NCBI GenBank assembly: GCA_910589375.1
Contig: CAJUTK010000005.1
Coordinates: forward strand, 1-49,644
From: an uncultured Bacilli bacterium
GTDB taxonomy: Bacteria; Bacillota_I; Bacilli_A; RF39; UBA660
DNA length: 49,644 nucleotides
Direction: 5' to 3'
Under the pieces are notes generated by a model that searched no databases, had not been told where the DNA came from, and saw only the letters and a program-made list of their open reading frames with translations. Below, piece by piece: positions 25,078 to 34,336 of the stretch (position 1 is the stretch's first letter; each line of letters starts with the position of its first letter). Made by a program: the position numbers and the translations under genes.

Positions 25078-26364
25078 ATGAATTTTAAAATATGTACATT
25101 AGGCTGTAAAGTAAATACTTATGAATCAAATGTTATGAAAGATGAGTTACTGAATCATGGTTATAGCGAAGCACTAGAGGAAGTAGCAGATATCTATATT
25201 ATTAATACTTGTACTGTAACTGATACGAGTGCTCATAAATCATTAAAAGTAGTAAGACAATGTCTTAGAAAGAATAAAGACGCTATTATTGTTGTGTGTG
25301 GATGTATGTCACAGGTAGAGCCAGAAAAAGCAAAATTAGAAGGTGTTTCTATTTTACTTGGTAATCGATATAAAAGTAAAATAGTAGAATATATTGAACA
25401 GTTTAAAGCTACTAATGAGCAGGTATTAGCAATCGATGATATTATGGAGTGTCCATTTGAGACTATGGTACTTAACAATTTTGATAGGACAAGAGCTTTT
25501 GTGAAAATAGAAGATGGTTGTGAAAACTATTGCTCTTACTGTATTATTCCTTATGCTAGGGGAAAAGTAAGAAGTAAAGAACCAAGTCTTGCTCTTAAAG
25601 AGATTGATGCGTTAGTAAAAAAAGGACATAGGGAAATTGTTTTAACAGGAATTCATACTGGACATTATGGCGCCGATTTAGGGGAATATCACTTTGCTAA
25701 TTTACTAGAGGATATTCTAAAAATAGAAGGCTTAGAACGTCTTCGTATTTCCTCTATTGAAATAACAGAAATAGATGAAGATGTATTAAGAGTACTAAAG
25801 AATTCTTCTATCGTTGTTGATCATTTGCACATTCCTATTCAAAGTGGATCAGATACTATCTTAAAAAGTATGAATAGGAAATATGATAAAGAATATTTTA
25901 TGAATAAAGTAAATGAAATTCGTGCTATTAGATCGAATATCTCATTAACTACTGATTTAATTGTGGGTTTTCCAGGAGAGACAGAAGGATTATTTCAGGA
26001 AATGGTAGAGACTATTAATACGATTAGATTTAGTAAAATTCATGTATTCCCGTTTTCTCTAAGAAAGGGGACAAAGGCAGAAGAGATTCCTAATCATATA
26101 GATGAAAAGACAAAAAAAGAGAGAGTAAAAGTGATGATGGAGATTAGTAAAAAGCTAGAGATTGAATACATGGAAAAGTTTTTAACTCAAAATATTATTT
26201 TTATTCCTGAAAAATATCAAGATGGGTATTTAATAGGACATACTGGTAATTATTTATTAATAAAAGCGCTTGGTAAAGAAGAGGATCTTCATAAAAATAA
26301 AGAAGTAAGGATTACTAAAGTAGAATATCCTTATTGCCTTGCTGAAATAAAACAAAAAAAATAA
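25078..26364 (+). CDS. mtaB: tRNA threonylcarbamoyladenosine methylthiotransferase MtaB
   Basis: This encodes 428 residues. The N-terminal MTTase domain binds one cluster (CTLGCKVNTYES, INTCTVT, VVCGCMSQ). The radical SAM domain has CENYCSYCIIPYARG (about 147-161), which supplies the CxxxCxxC motif, and LTTDLIVGFPGE. The C-terminal TRAM domain is short. The pattern KVNTYES and the DTSAHKSL segment fit MtaB rather than MiaB or RimO. It converts t6A37 of tRNAs reading ANN codons into ms2t6A. GGAGATGG precedes the ATG. Confidence 0.88.
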   Translation: MNFKICTLGCKVNTYESNVMKDELLNHGYSEALEEVADIYIINTCTVTDTSAHKSLKVVRQCLRKNKDAIIVVCGCMSQVEPEKAKLEGVSILLGNRYKSKIVEYIEQFKATNEQVLAIDDIMECPFETMVLNNFDRTRAFVKIEDGCENYCSYCIIPYARGKVRSKEPSLALKEIDALVKKGHREIVLTGIHTGHYGADLGEYHFANLLEDILKIEGLERLRISSIEITEIDEDVLRVLKNSSIVVDHLHIPIQSGSDTILKSMNRKYDKEYFMNKVNEIRAIRSNISLTTDLIVGFPGETEGLFQEMVETINTIRFSKIHVFPFSLRKGTKAEEIPNHIDEKTKKERVKVMMEISKKLEIEYMEKFLTQNIIFIPEKYQDGYLIGHTGNYLLIKALGKEEDLHKNKEVRITKVEYPYCLAEIKQKK

Positions 26365-26386
26365 AAGGTTAATCCTTTTATTTTTT
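26355..26386. terminator. Bidirectional terminator between mtaB and pyrG
   Basis: AATAAAAGG/CCTTTTATT stem with A and T runs on both sides. Confidence 0.75.
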
Positions 26387-27985
26387 GTATTCTAAAGAAG
26401 CTTTCATAAATCCATCAAATAATGGGTGTGGTCTAGTTGGTCTAGATTTAAATTCAGGATGGAATTGACAAGCAATATAGAATGGATGAGCAGGGTACTC
26501 TACAATTTCTACTAAGTCACTTGCTTCATTAATTCCAGAGAAGACAAATCCATTTTCTTCCATTACTGATTTATATTGATTATTGAATTCGTATCTATGT
26601 CTATGTCTTTCTTTGATATCATCTGCTCCATATAATTTATGAGCTAATGTATCAGTTAATAAGTGACAGTCATAATTTCCAAGACGAAGGGTCCCACCCA
26701 TATTTAAGATATTCTTCTGATCTGCCATTAAGTCAATAACAGGATTTTTGCATGTTTCATCAAATTCCCTAGAAGAAGCATCCTCTAGTCCACATACGTT
26801 TCTAGCAAATTCAATAGTAGCTATTTGCATACCAAGGCAAAGACCTAAATAAGGAATTTTATTTTCACGAGCGTAATTAGCTGCTTTAATTTTTCCTTCA
26901 ATACCTCTAGTACCAAAACCTCCAGGAACTAATATTCCTTTAGAATTTTTAAATACTTCTTTTAAATTTGTTTTAGGGTTTTCTAGTTTTTCAGAATCTA
27001 CCCAATTGATATTTACCTTAGTGTTATATTTATATCCAGCATGCTTTAAACTTTCTACAACAGAGATATAAGCATCATGTAGTTCCGTATATTTTCCAAC
27101 TAGAGAAATTTCTATTTCTTCTTTTAAATTGTCAACAGTTGTAATTAAATTCTTCCAGTAATCTAATTTTGCTTTTTTTACTGGTAGTTTAAATTGTTTT
27201 AAGATAATTTCATCAAATCCTTGCTCATAGTAATTAATAGGAATTTCATAGATGTTTTTAACGTCAATAGAATCGATTACATTACTAACAGGTACAGAGC
27301 AGAATAAAGATAATTTATTTTTAATAGCATCGTTAGTAGGGAAGGGAACACGACATACTAAGGCATCTGGTCTAATCCCCATATTTCTTAAATCTCTTAC
27401 ACTATTTTGAGTTGGTTTTGTTTTTAACTCATCAGAACCATAAATAAATGGTATTAAGCTACAGTGTACAAAAAATGTATTTTCAGATCCTCTTTCATAT
27501 TGAATTTGTCTTAAAGCTTCAATAAAAGTTTGTGATTCAATATCTCCAACAGTACCACCAATTTCTGTAATAACAATGTCTGCTCCACTAGTGATACCTG
27601 CTTCATATACTTTATTTTTTATTTCATTAGTAATATGTGGTACCATTTGTACAGTAGCACCTAAATAGTCCCCACGTCTTTCTTTGTCAATAACAGATTT
27701 ATAGATTTTACCATTTGTGATGTTAGATGTAAAATTAAGTTCTTCATCAATGAATCTTTCATAGTGACCTAAGTCTAAATCAGTTTCAGAACCATCATAG
27801 GTAACGAATACCTCCCCATGTTGAATAGGGTTCATCGTTCCTGGATCAACATTAATATAAGGATCAAATTTTTGCATAAATACCTTATATCCTCTTGATT
27901 TTAATAAAAGAGCAACAGAAGAAGCTGTGATACCTTTTCCTAATCCTGATACAACTCCTCCAGTAACAAATACATATTTTGTCAT
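26378..27985 (-). CDS. pyrG: CTP synthase
   Basis: This encodes 535 residues. ATG 27985 follows AGGAGG; an ATG five codons earlier overlaps that ribosome site and is rejected. The amidoligase domain has YVFVTGGVVSGLGKGITASS and DPYINVDPGTMNPIQHGEVFV. The glutamine amidotransferase domain (about 290-535) has the nucleophile Cys in YLGLCLGMQ and the HPEF motif near the end. It makes CTP from UTP, ATP and glutamine. Length and motifs are complete. It has its own promoter and a terminator in its leader (28005-28032). Confidence 0.95.
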   Translation of the reverse strand: MTKYVFVTGGVVSGLGKGITASSVALLLKSRGYKVFMQKFDPYINVDPGTMNPIQHGEVFVTYDGSETDLDLGHYERFIDEELNFTSNITNGKIYKSVIDKERRGDYLGATVQMVPHITNEIKNKVYEAGITSGADIVITEIGGTVGDIESQTFIEALRQIQYERGSENTFFVHCSLIPFIYGSDELKTKPTQNSVRDLRNMGIRPDALVCRVPFPTNDAIKNKLSLFCSVPVSNVIDSIDVKNIYEIPINYYEQGFDEIILKQFKLPVKKAKLDYWKNLITTVDNLKEEIEISLVGKYTELHDAYISVVESLKHAGYKYNTKVNINWVDSEKLENPKTNLKEVFKNSKGILVPGGFGTRGIEGKIKAANYARENKIPYLGLCLGMQIATIEFARNVCGLEDASSREFDETCKNPVIDLMADQKNILNMGGTLRLGNYDCHLLTDTLAHKLYGADDIKERHRHRYEFNNQYKSVMEENGFVFSGINEASDLVEIVEYPAHPFYIACQFHPEFKSRPTRPHPLFDGFMKASLEYKK

Positions 27986-28004
27986 AACATACCTCCTCAA
28001 ACAA

Positions 28005-28032
28005 CAAAAAATCTAGGAGAGATACCTCCTAG
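28005..28032 (-). terminator. Terminator hairpin in the pyrG leader (putative attenuator)
   Basis: On the minus strand CTAGGAG (28032-28026) pairs with CTCCTAG (28019-28013), followed by ATTTTTTG. It lies between the pyrG promoter and ribosome site, so most transcripts would stop unless the hairpin is avoided. Known Bacillota pyrG genes use CTP-dependent attenuation with a GGG start; here the predicted transcript starts near GAGCC, so the classical poly-G slippage is not evident. Confidence 0.65.
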
Positions 28033-28042
28033 GCTCTTTTTC

Positions 28043-28071
28043 ATTATAACACTCTATAAGATGCGTTGTAA
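28043..28071 (-). promoter_or_regulatory. pyrG promoter
   Basis: On the minus strand TTACAA (28071-28066), a 17-nt spacer and TATAAT (28048-28043). Confidence 0.6.
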
Positions 28072-28157
28072 ATACGTTTCTTAAAAAAATCTAAAAAACT
28101 TTTTTCTTCTTTCAATTTCATTTACACAAAGTAGGAATTGTGCTAAAATGAATGTAT

Positions 28158-28231
28158 GCCGGTTTAGTTTAATGGTAAAACAAGTCACTCGTAATGATTA
28201 GCTGTAGGTCCGATTCCTACATCCGGCACCA
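28158..28231 (+). tRNA. tRNA-Thr (anticodon CGT)
   Basis: A 74-nt cloverleaf with encoded CCA. Acceptor GCCGGTT pairs with ATCCGGC except for a T-T at position 6. The D arm is GTTT/AAAC, the anticodon stem AGTCA/TGATT with loop CTCGTAA (anticodon CGT), and the T arm GTAGG/CCTAC with loop TCCGATT. It reads ACG. The T-T mismatch is unusual, but all other parts are regular. Confidence 0.88.
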
Positions 28232-28304
28232 TTTTAATTATAAATCGAATTTTCTTTTGATAGAGTTCGGTTTTTAATATGAGAGTATCAAAAAGGGGTA
28301 GTTC

Positions 28305-29375
28305 ATGAAAGAATTATGGGAATATAAATTAGATTTATTTTTTTATGGCATTCAAATATCTAAAAGATGTCATGAATATTTAAGAAAAGATTCTGATGGC
28401 AATGTTACTTTTGGAGACTACATAACTACTAGAGGATTATTTATTCTACTAAATGATACTGTATCAGTAAATGCCATGGTTAATGAAACCAGTCAATATT
28501 TTTTAGATAGAGAAAAAAACGAATTTATTTTAAAGTATGCGGATAAAAAGGTTTGTACCATAACCATATTTCAACCACCTGAGTTTGCTCTCAATCAATC
28601 TACATTATCCAATGGAAGACTCATTACAGATTTAGTCAATTTACATGGAGACAGAATTAGGATTCAGCCAATTAAAGGATGTGCTAATAAGTGTCGTTTC
28701 TGTGATTTGAATCAGCAGAACTATTACTTAAATTCTATAGAGGATTTAGAAGAAGCTTTTCTTTATGCAAAAGAGCATGTTGGTTTTAGACATATTCTTA
28801 TTAGTGGTGGTTCCCCTCATAAGACACAAGAAGATTTTGATTATTTAAGTAGTGTCTATCAGTATTTTGGAGAAAAGTATGGAGATGAATTCCCAATAGA
28901 TGTCATGCTTGTTCCAAGAGGATTGAATGTTGGAGATAACAGTTTAGAATCTTTTGAACATTTCTTAAAGCAACTAAAAGAGTGGCACATTAGTGGAATA
29001 TATAGTAATTTGGAATTATATAATGATTTTTACCGAAAGAAATATATTCCGCAAAAAGAAGCCGTAGGAAAAGAAAATTATTTTAAGTTTTTAAAATTGG
29101 CAGTAGAGATATTTGGTAAAGAAAATGTTAAATCCTGTATTTTAATTGGATTAGAAGAAATAGAAGATAGTTTGCAAGCAGTAGAGTGCTTGAGTAGTAT
29201 AGGTTGCATGCCCGTTTTATCACCTTATATTCCAAATGATAATGAAACCACTTTTCCTGAACCTAAGTTAATGAAAGAAGTTTTATTAAAATCTCAAGAA
29301 ATAGTAGAGAAAAACAAAACAGAATTAGGCCCAATTTGTGATGTGTGCAAACATAACACTATACATTTTAGATAA
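28305..29375 (+). CDS. Radical SAM protein of unknown substrate
   Basis: This encodes 356 residues with AAGGGG upstream. After about 110 residues of unfamiliar N-terminal domain, the radical SAM motif appears as KGCANKCRFCDLNQQ (CxxxCxxC, about residues 121-135). HILISGGSPH (the GGE-like SAM-binding motif) and VMLVPRG follow. The extreme C-terminus has ICDVCKHNTIH, a CxxC that may bind an additional cluster or zinc. The organisation is reminiscent of BioB/ThiH-like enzymes, but I cannot assign a reaction. It lies alone after a tRNA gene and is followed by a terminator. Confidence 0.75.
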   Translation: MKELWEYKLDLFFYGIQISKRCHEYLRKDSDGNVTFGDYITTRGLFILLNDTVSVNAMVNETSQYFLDREKNEFILKYADKKVCTITIFQPPEFALNQSTLSNGRLITDLVNLHGDRIRIQPIKGCANKCRFCDLNQQNYYLNSIEDLEEAFLYAKEHVGFRHILISGGSPHKTQEDFDYLSSVYQYFGEKYGDEFPIDVMLVPRGLNVGDNSLESFEHFLKQLKEWHISGIYSNLELYNDFYRKKYIPQKEAVGKENYFKFLKLAVEIFGKENVKSCILIGLEEIEDSLQAVECLSSIGCMPVLSPYIPNDNETTFPEPKLMKEVLLKSQEIVEKNKTELGPICDVCKHNTIHFR

Positions 29376-29389
29376 CTAATTACATTTAA

Positions 29390-29424
29390 AAAAATCAGTT
29401 TTAAAATGATGACTGATTTTTTAT
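29390..29424 (+). terminator. Rho-independent terminator
   Basis: AAAATCAGT paired with ACTGATTTT across a 12-base loop, then T. Confidence 0.7.
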
Positions 29425-29428
29425 TATC

Positions 29429-29457
29429 TTCAAATAAAACTAGATTTATAGTATAAT
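29429..29457 (+). promoter_or_regulatory. Sigma-A-type promoter
   Basis: TTCAAA (29429-29434), a 17-nt spacer and TATAAT (29452-29457), ahead of the PEP-barrel gene. Confidence 0.6.
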
Positions 29458-29481
29458 AGCTATTAGAAAGCTGGGCAATTT

Positions 29482-31404
29482 ATGGAAACACTAGATAATA
29501 TTTTTGAATATGAAAATGGACATGTAAAAAATCAAGAACTAGGAAAATTAATTTCTTACGCTTATGATTTGCATGTAAATTCTTTTAGTCGATATACATC
29601 CATTCCAACATTCAAGTTTGTGAATGTTGGCTCTATTATTATGAGTGGTAAAAAGACTAATGATGGTGGAATCTACGGTTGGAGAATTTATAGAGATCAT
29701 TCTTCTGCTGTGGTACTTACACAAATAGGGGTTTTTACTCATAAAGATGGAGTTTTAAAGTCTTATTTTTTAGAAACGGATAACGATAAAAATGATACTA
29801 GTAGTTGTAGAACTAAATTGATAGAGGATGGAAGATATTTTGATTATGATACAAGTGGTTCCTATTCTAGAAATGTCCCAACAAGTGAATTTATAGAAGC
29901 CATGGTAATGCTTGGATTTCAAGAGGAAGATGTCATAGCAGTTGCAACTGGGAAACTAACAGCTAAAGAATTATTTCAAAAAATAGCACCTGATGATATT
30001 AAAAATATAACGTGGATTGATATCGGAAGAAGAAAATATGTTTTTGATGGTAATGTTGCAATTAGTGGAAGTTTTGGTGGAATTACGGTTGATAAATTCC
30101 CATTCCCATTTGAAGGACAACCTATTTTTGATTGTTCCAAAGTAAGTACTTGGTATATGAATTTTGGAGATAATAAAAGAAGAGCAAAACTAATCAATGT
30201 AAATGCGAATAGGGATTCTATTAGAGATACAGATTTACGTGCTGCTATTATTGAAGAACCAATCTATTTATCTAGTGTAGATGCAACAGATACTATTTTT
30301 GGGCATCATACTGTATTATGTCCTGAACATTCTATTGCGCCTCTTAAAAAAGTAAACCTAGCTTTAGCAGTAGATAGTGAAGGAAAGAAATATGTAACAG
30401 ATAGTAATGGACATGTTTTAGATGATTGGTTTCCAGAGACAGAAGATGTTATGGTTACTAATAGTAATAAATCTATAAGAGTGCTTGCTAATGCAGATAA
30501 TGAAGAAATGGCTAAAATGGCTTTTAAAAATGGTGCAGAAGGAATTGGATTAGTAAGAACAGAAAATATCTTTAGTAGTTGTAATAGGGATGATTTAGAA
30601 ACATTTCTTCGTTATTATGATTATGAAGAAGAAGAGTCATTAGAAGTTTTAAAAAGACTTACTAGAAACCAAATTGAAAGAATATTATTAATAGCAAGTG
30701 ATAGTAAAGTAATCATTAGATTATTAGACTTTAAATTTGCTGAATTCTTAGCTTTATCTCATTTAAGTTTAGATGATTTATATTTAAGTGAAATTCCAGA
30801 CACAAGAGGTACAAATGGATTAGATAGAGACATTTTATCTGCTCAAGTAGGTGTATTAATGGAATTAGCGTTAAAATATGATATAGAATTAAATATATTA
30901 ATACCGATGATAAATACTGTTAGTGATTTTAAATATTTGAAAAAACTTATTTTAGAGCAAGCAAAAAAGTATTCTGTTTCAAGAATCAGGATAGGTGCTA
31001 TGATTGAAAATTTACATTCTATCCATTATGCTGATGAACTAGCTAGACTTGCTGATTTTATTTCTATTGGAACAAATGATTTAACAGAAAGTGTAACTGG
31101 TTTATCAAGATATTCGGGATCTTTAGATTTTCAAATATTATCAGATAAAGTAAAAGAGATAGTAGAAGAAATCATTTTTAGAGTAAGAGCTGTAAAATCG
31201 GATATAGAAATTGGAATTTGTGGGGAGCATACTAATAATCCAACTAATTTAGAATTTTTAACAGGTATTAATATTGATTATGTTACATGTTCACCTACTT
31301 ATGTGAATTTTCTAAAAGAGGTATTGCATCATGAACATCCAAAAGAGAAGATTTTGCAAAAAGGAGATAGAAAGGATCTTGATTATGAAGGGAAAAGTAA
31401 TTAG
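29482..31404 (+). CDS. PEP-utilising TIM-barrel enzyme lacking the phosphohistidine domain
   Basis: This encodes 640 residues; the ribosome site is weak. The C-terminal 300 residues match the PEP-binding barrel of PPDK/PtsI: GAEGIGLVRTENIF (about 351-364), VIIRLLDFK, ILIPMINTV, ISIGTNDLTESV, and IGICGEHTNN with the active-site Cys. The N-terminal 330 residues do not look like the ATP-grasp domain or the swivelling domain, and the GG(x)TSHxA phosphohistidine motif is missing. So it can probably bind PEP or pyruvate but cannot do the normal phosphotransfer alone. The 3' end overlaps the P-loop gene. Actual reaction unknown. Confidence 0.7.
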   Translation: METLDNIFEYENGHVKNQELGKLISYAYDLHVNSFSRYTSIPTFKFVNVGSIIMSGKKTNDGGIYGWRIYRDHSSAVVLTQIGVFTHKDGVLKSYFLETDNDKNDTSSCRTKLIEDGRYFDYDTSGSYSRNVPTSEFIEAMVMLGFQEEDVIAVATGKLTAKELFQKIAPDDIKNITWIDIGRRKYVFDGNVAISGSFGGITVDKFPFPFEGQPIFDCSKVSTWYMNFGDNKRRAKLINVNANRDSIRDTDLRAAIIEEPIYLSSVDATDTIFGHHTVLCPEHSIAPLKKVNLALAVDSEGKKYVTDSNGHVLDDWFPETEDVMVTNSNKSIRVLANADNEEMAKMAFKNGAEGIGLVRTENIFSSCNRDDLETFLRYYDYEEEESLEVLKRLTRNQIERILLIASDSKVIIRLLDFKFAEFLALSHLSLDDLYLSEIPDTRGTNGLDRDILSAQVGVLMELALKYDIELNILIPMINTVSDFKYLKKLILEQAKKYSVSRIRIGAMIENLHSIHYADELARLADFISIGTNDLTESVTGLSRYSGSLDFQILSDKVKEIVEEIIFRVRAVKSDIEIGICGEHTNNPTNLEFLTGINIDYVTCSPTYVNFLKEVLHHEHPKEKILQKGDRKDLDYEGKSN

Positions 31405-31888
31405 TGTATTTGCAGGCTTAGGGAAAACAACAGTAGGTAAAAAATATCCTAACGTATGTGATTTGATGAGTTCTCCTTATCGTTGTGACTATTCTAATAT
31501 TTCTACCTGTGATTATGAAAAGATGAAATATGATTCTACAAGAACTCCAAATAGAGAATGGCCTAATAACTATTTAAAAGCCATTTTAGCGGCAATGGAA
31601 AATTATGATATTGTTTTAGTGCCATCTAGTTTAGACGTTAGAACCCTACTATTAGAAAATAATATTCCTTTTTTATTTGTACTTCCTTCTAGTGATAGTA
31701 AAACAAGAGAAAAATTATTACAAAGATATAAAGATAGAGGAAATAATGAAGAATTAATAAAAGATGTTATGTATAATTTTGATAATTGGAGTAGGAATGA
31801 GAATGACTATCCATATCCAATTGCTATATTAGATAAAGATGATTATTTAGAAGATTTTTTAGGAGAAAATGATTTATTAAGAAAATAA
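31385..31888 (+). CDS. P-loop nucleotide kinase-like protein
   Basis: This encodes 167 residues. The start is ATG 31385, with AAGGAT about eight bases upstream; it overlaps the end of the PEP-barrel gene by 20 nt. The N-terminus VISVFAGLGKTTVGKKY is a slightly degenerate Walker A (the first Gly is replaced). It is followed by a predicted Asp-containing strand (YDIVLVPSSLDV) and a Lys/Arg-rich lid-like segment (TREKLLQRYKDRG). This is the shape of small nucleoside or nucleotide kinases found in phages and bacteria. Substrate unknown. Confidence 0.65.
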   Translation: MKGKVISVFAGLGKTTVGKKYPNVCDLMSSPYRCDYSNISTCDYEKMKYDSTRTPNREWPNNYLKAILAAMENYDIVLVPSSLDVRTLLLENNIPFLFVLPSSDSKTREKLLQRYKDRGNNEELIKDVMYNFDNWSRNENDYPYPIAILDKDDYLEDFLGENDLLRK

Positions 31889-31890
31889 TA

Positions 31891-31923
31891 AAAACTGGAA
31901 CTTTATAAAGTTCCAGTTTTCTT
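31891..31923 (+). terminator. Strong rho-independent terminator
   Basis: A 13-bp stem AAAACTGGAACTT/AAGTTCCAGTTTT with a four-base loop. A TATAAT follows at about 31940, which would start the next operon. Confidence 0.85.
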
Positions 31924-31978
31924 ATATATTTATTTTTGTTATAATACTATTAGAGAACAGAAAGAGAGAAATAGTAAT

Positions 31979-32929
31979 ATGAATGAGAAAGTAATGATTA
32001 GATCAACTAGAGATAGTAATCTATTAAAGGCCATTATAGATTATATGGAAACAGAAAAAATAGAATATGTTGTAGATAGTAGCTTAGATGAGTATAAAAA
32101 AGATTATAAGATAGTAATTTACATGATAGAAGAAGATGAAAACCTTACTATAGAAGAATGGAAAGGATTATCTGTTATTGTCATTAGTAATAAAAAGAAA
32201 ATAATTGCTACTAAAAGTACTATTAACTATTTAATTACAAATCTAATAACTGATCAAACTAATTATACAGATGTTCAAAAGGAATATTTATTTAAAAAGG
32301 GAATCTATCATATCTTTTTAGAAAAACTTGGGGAATTATTAGAGAATGAGAATAATTATAATGGAATGATTTATGATTTAACGGAATTAAAAACGATTCC
32401 TAATAATTGGATTTTCCATTTTGATTCTATTAACGATACCTATAGTTGGTTATCTAAAAAGAATGCAATGTTACCTTCTGATTTTACTAGAAAAGTAGTG
32501 AATTTTTATGATGATAAGGTATATGATGACTCTTTAAGAGAAATCAACTATTTAACAGAAAAACTAATGGAGATTAAAGATGGAAAAAGAGTAATCGATA
32601 TCTTTATTTGTACGAAGGAAGAATTAAGACTTTTTAAGCAGAATTATTTTTTTAAATTACTCGTTAAAAATATTTCTTCTACGTACCAATTTTATTTAGT
32701 AGATAAAGAAAAATTGATGGTAGAGGATAAAGAGTTAATGGAGAAATTAATGGATGGTATTGCTATTTATAATGACTGTGTTTATAGAGATACTTATGAT
32801 GATGAGTTTTCATTAGGATATGTAGATTGTAATTCATCTACTATTGAAGCTTATAATCAATACTTCGATTATGTATTAGACCATTATGGTATGGAAATAA
32901 AAGTGGAGAGTGATTTAAATGAATTTTAA
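31979..32929 (+). CDS. Hypothetical protein, 316 residues
   Basis: I do not recognise the family. The protein is soluble, with no signal peptide or membrane helix, and begins with an alpha/beta pattern (MIRSTRDSNLLKAIIDYME, then IVIYMIEE and VIVISNKKKIIAT). This resembles the first part of a Rossmann-like or receiver-like fold without its key residues. The middle is helical, and the end is acidic. It overlaps the SDR gene behind it by 11 nt, so it belongs to the same operon. Confidence 0.6.
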   Translation: MNEKVMIRSTRDSNLLKAIIDYMETEKIEYVVDSSLDEYKKDYKIVIYMIEEDENLTIEEWKGLSVIVISNKKKIIATKSTINYLITNLITDQTNYTDVQKEYLFKKGIYHIFLEKLGELLENENNYNGMIYDLTELKTIPNNWIFHFDSINDTYSWLSKKNAMLPSDFTRKVVNFYDDKVYDDSLREINYLTEKLMEIKDGKRVIDIFICTKEELRLFKQNYFFKLLVKNISSTYQFYLVDKEKLMVEDKELMEKLMDGIAIYNDCVYRDTYDDEFSLGYVDCNSSTIEAYNQYFDYVLDHYGMEIKVESDLNEF

Positions 32930-33662
32930 AGGGAAAGTTGTATTAGTAACAGGTTCTTCACGAGGAATAGGAAGAAGTATTGCTGTTAAATTTGCCAAAG
33001 AAGGTGCTTCTGTCGTTATCAATTATAGGAGTAATGAAAATGAGGCCAAAGCAATTACAGAAATCATTTCTAGTTATAGCGATTGTATGTGTATTCAAGC
33101 AGATGTATCTAAAGAAAAAGATGTTAAAAGAATGATAGATACGATTATTGAAAGGTATGGTCATTTAGATATTTTAGTGAATAATGCTGGAATTGCAATT
33201 GATAATGATTTTAAAGACCGTCATGTAAAAGATTGGCAAGAGACATTGAATACTAATTTAATCGGAGTATTTTTAACTTCTAAATATGCAGGAAAATATA
33301 TGCTTCAAAACCAATATGGTAAGATTATTAATATTTCGTCTACAAATGGTATTGACACTATTTATCCTTATAGTATTGATTATGATGCTTCTAAAGCAGG
33401 ATTAATTAATATGACAAAAAATTTAGCAATAGAATTTGCACCAGTTATTAATGTAAATGCTGTAGCGCCTGGATGGGTAGATACGGGAATGAATGATGAT
33501 TTATCTAAAAGTTATTTAAAATCCGAAATGGAAAGGACGTTATTAAAAAGATTTGCAGAGCCAGAAGAGATTGCCAATGTTGTACTCTTTTTAGCGTCTG
33601 ATATGGCTAGATATATTGATGGAGAAACTATTCGAGTAGACGGTGGTTTAAAAGTTGGATAG
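32919..33662 (+). CDS. SDR family oxidoreductase (FabG-like)
   Basis: This encodes 247 residues. The nucleotide-binding motif VLVTGSSRGIGRSIA (about 8-22), NNAG (about 87-90), the catalytic Ser in IINISSTNG, and the YxxxK motif as YDASK are present, with INVNAVAPGWVDTGM after it. These are the complete features of a classical NAD(P)-dependent short-chain dehydrogenase. It resembles 3-ketoacyl-ACP reductase (FabG), but no fatty-acid genes are near, so a different carbonyl or alcohol substrate is as likely. Confidence 0.82.
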   Translation: MNFKGKVVLVTGSSRGIGRSIAVKFAKEGASVVINYRSNENEAKAITEIISSYSDCMCIQADVSKEKDVKRMIDTIIERYGHLDILVNNAGIAIDNDFKDRHVKDWQETLNTNLIGVFLTSKYAGKYMLQNQYGKIINISSTNGIDTIYPYSIDYDASKAGLINMTKNLAIEFAPVINVNAVAPGWVDTGMNDDLSKSYLKSEMERTLLKRFAEPEEIANVVLFLASDMARYIDGETIRVDGGLKVG

Positions 33663-33672
33663 GAGAGTTAGC

Positions 33673-34320
33673 ATGGATGAACCAATTTATGTAGAATCTA
33701 TTATGACTATTGTTTTTACAAGTTCAGGGAACATTGTACTTACCAAAAATAAAAAAGGAGAATTAGATACTGTACCACAATATTTCTTAGGAAGAAAAGA
33801 AGCAGGTTCTAAAGGATATAATGAAGAAACGAATATTGGTGTTATAAATGATTTAATAGACTATGAAGAAGAAATTGCCTATTACTTTGGAAAACATGAC
33901 CCAAGATATGAAGAGAGTATAGTAGAAGCAGGGTTCTTTAAAGGAAATCCTGAATCTTTATTAGATTGCGGGGAGTTAGCGCCTTCTATTTCTACTTCTC
34001 AAATTAGAGAGATGTCTAACTTAGACAGAGCTTCTTTTATTAGGATTAGTAGAGAAACTTTAGATATGGGACAGAATGAGCAAGGACAAGATATTGTTAA
34101 TAGGATGCAAGTAAGGTATCTAGTAGTTCCAGAGAAAAGAAATCTTGCTAGTTATAGAGATTTTTTAGTAATGACTCCTGGGGAATTATGTCAGGTGTTA
34201 AAAAGAAGAGATATTCCCATTTCTTCTAAACTTGCATGGTTTATGAGTGGAGAAGATTTAAAACGTGTTAGTGATTTTTCTGAAGTTTTAGGAAGTATAG
34301 AAAAAAATGCTCAAAAATAG
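33673..34320 (+). CDS. Hypothetical protein, 215 residues
   Basis: I do not recognise this family. ATG 33673 follows GGAGAG; an in-frame start at 33655 lies inside the SDR gene and is unlikely. The N-terminus (ESIMTIVFTSSGNIVLTKN, then YFLGRKEAG) has the strand-turn-strand opening typical of NUDIX folds, but the NUDIX box GX5EX7REUXEEXGU is absent. The remainder is helical and charged. It lies 10 nt after the SDR gene and 16 nt before the MBL-fold gene. Confidence 0.6.
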   Translation: MDEPIYVESIMTIVFTSSGNIVLTKNKKGELDTVPQYFLGRKEAGSKGYNEETNIGVINDLIDYEEEIAYYFGKHDPRYEESIVEAGFFKGNPESLLDCGELAPSISTSQIREMSNLDRASFIRISRETLDMGQNEQGQDIVNRMQVRYLVVPEKRNLASYRDFLVMTPGELCQVLKRRDIPISSKLAWFMSGEDLKRVSDFSEVLGSIEKNAQK

Positions 34321-34336
34321 TGAATGAGGTAATGTT

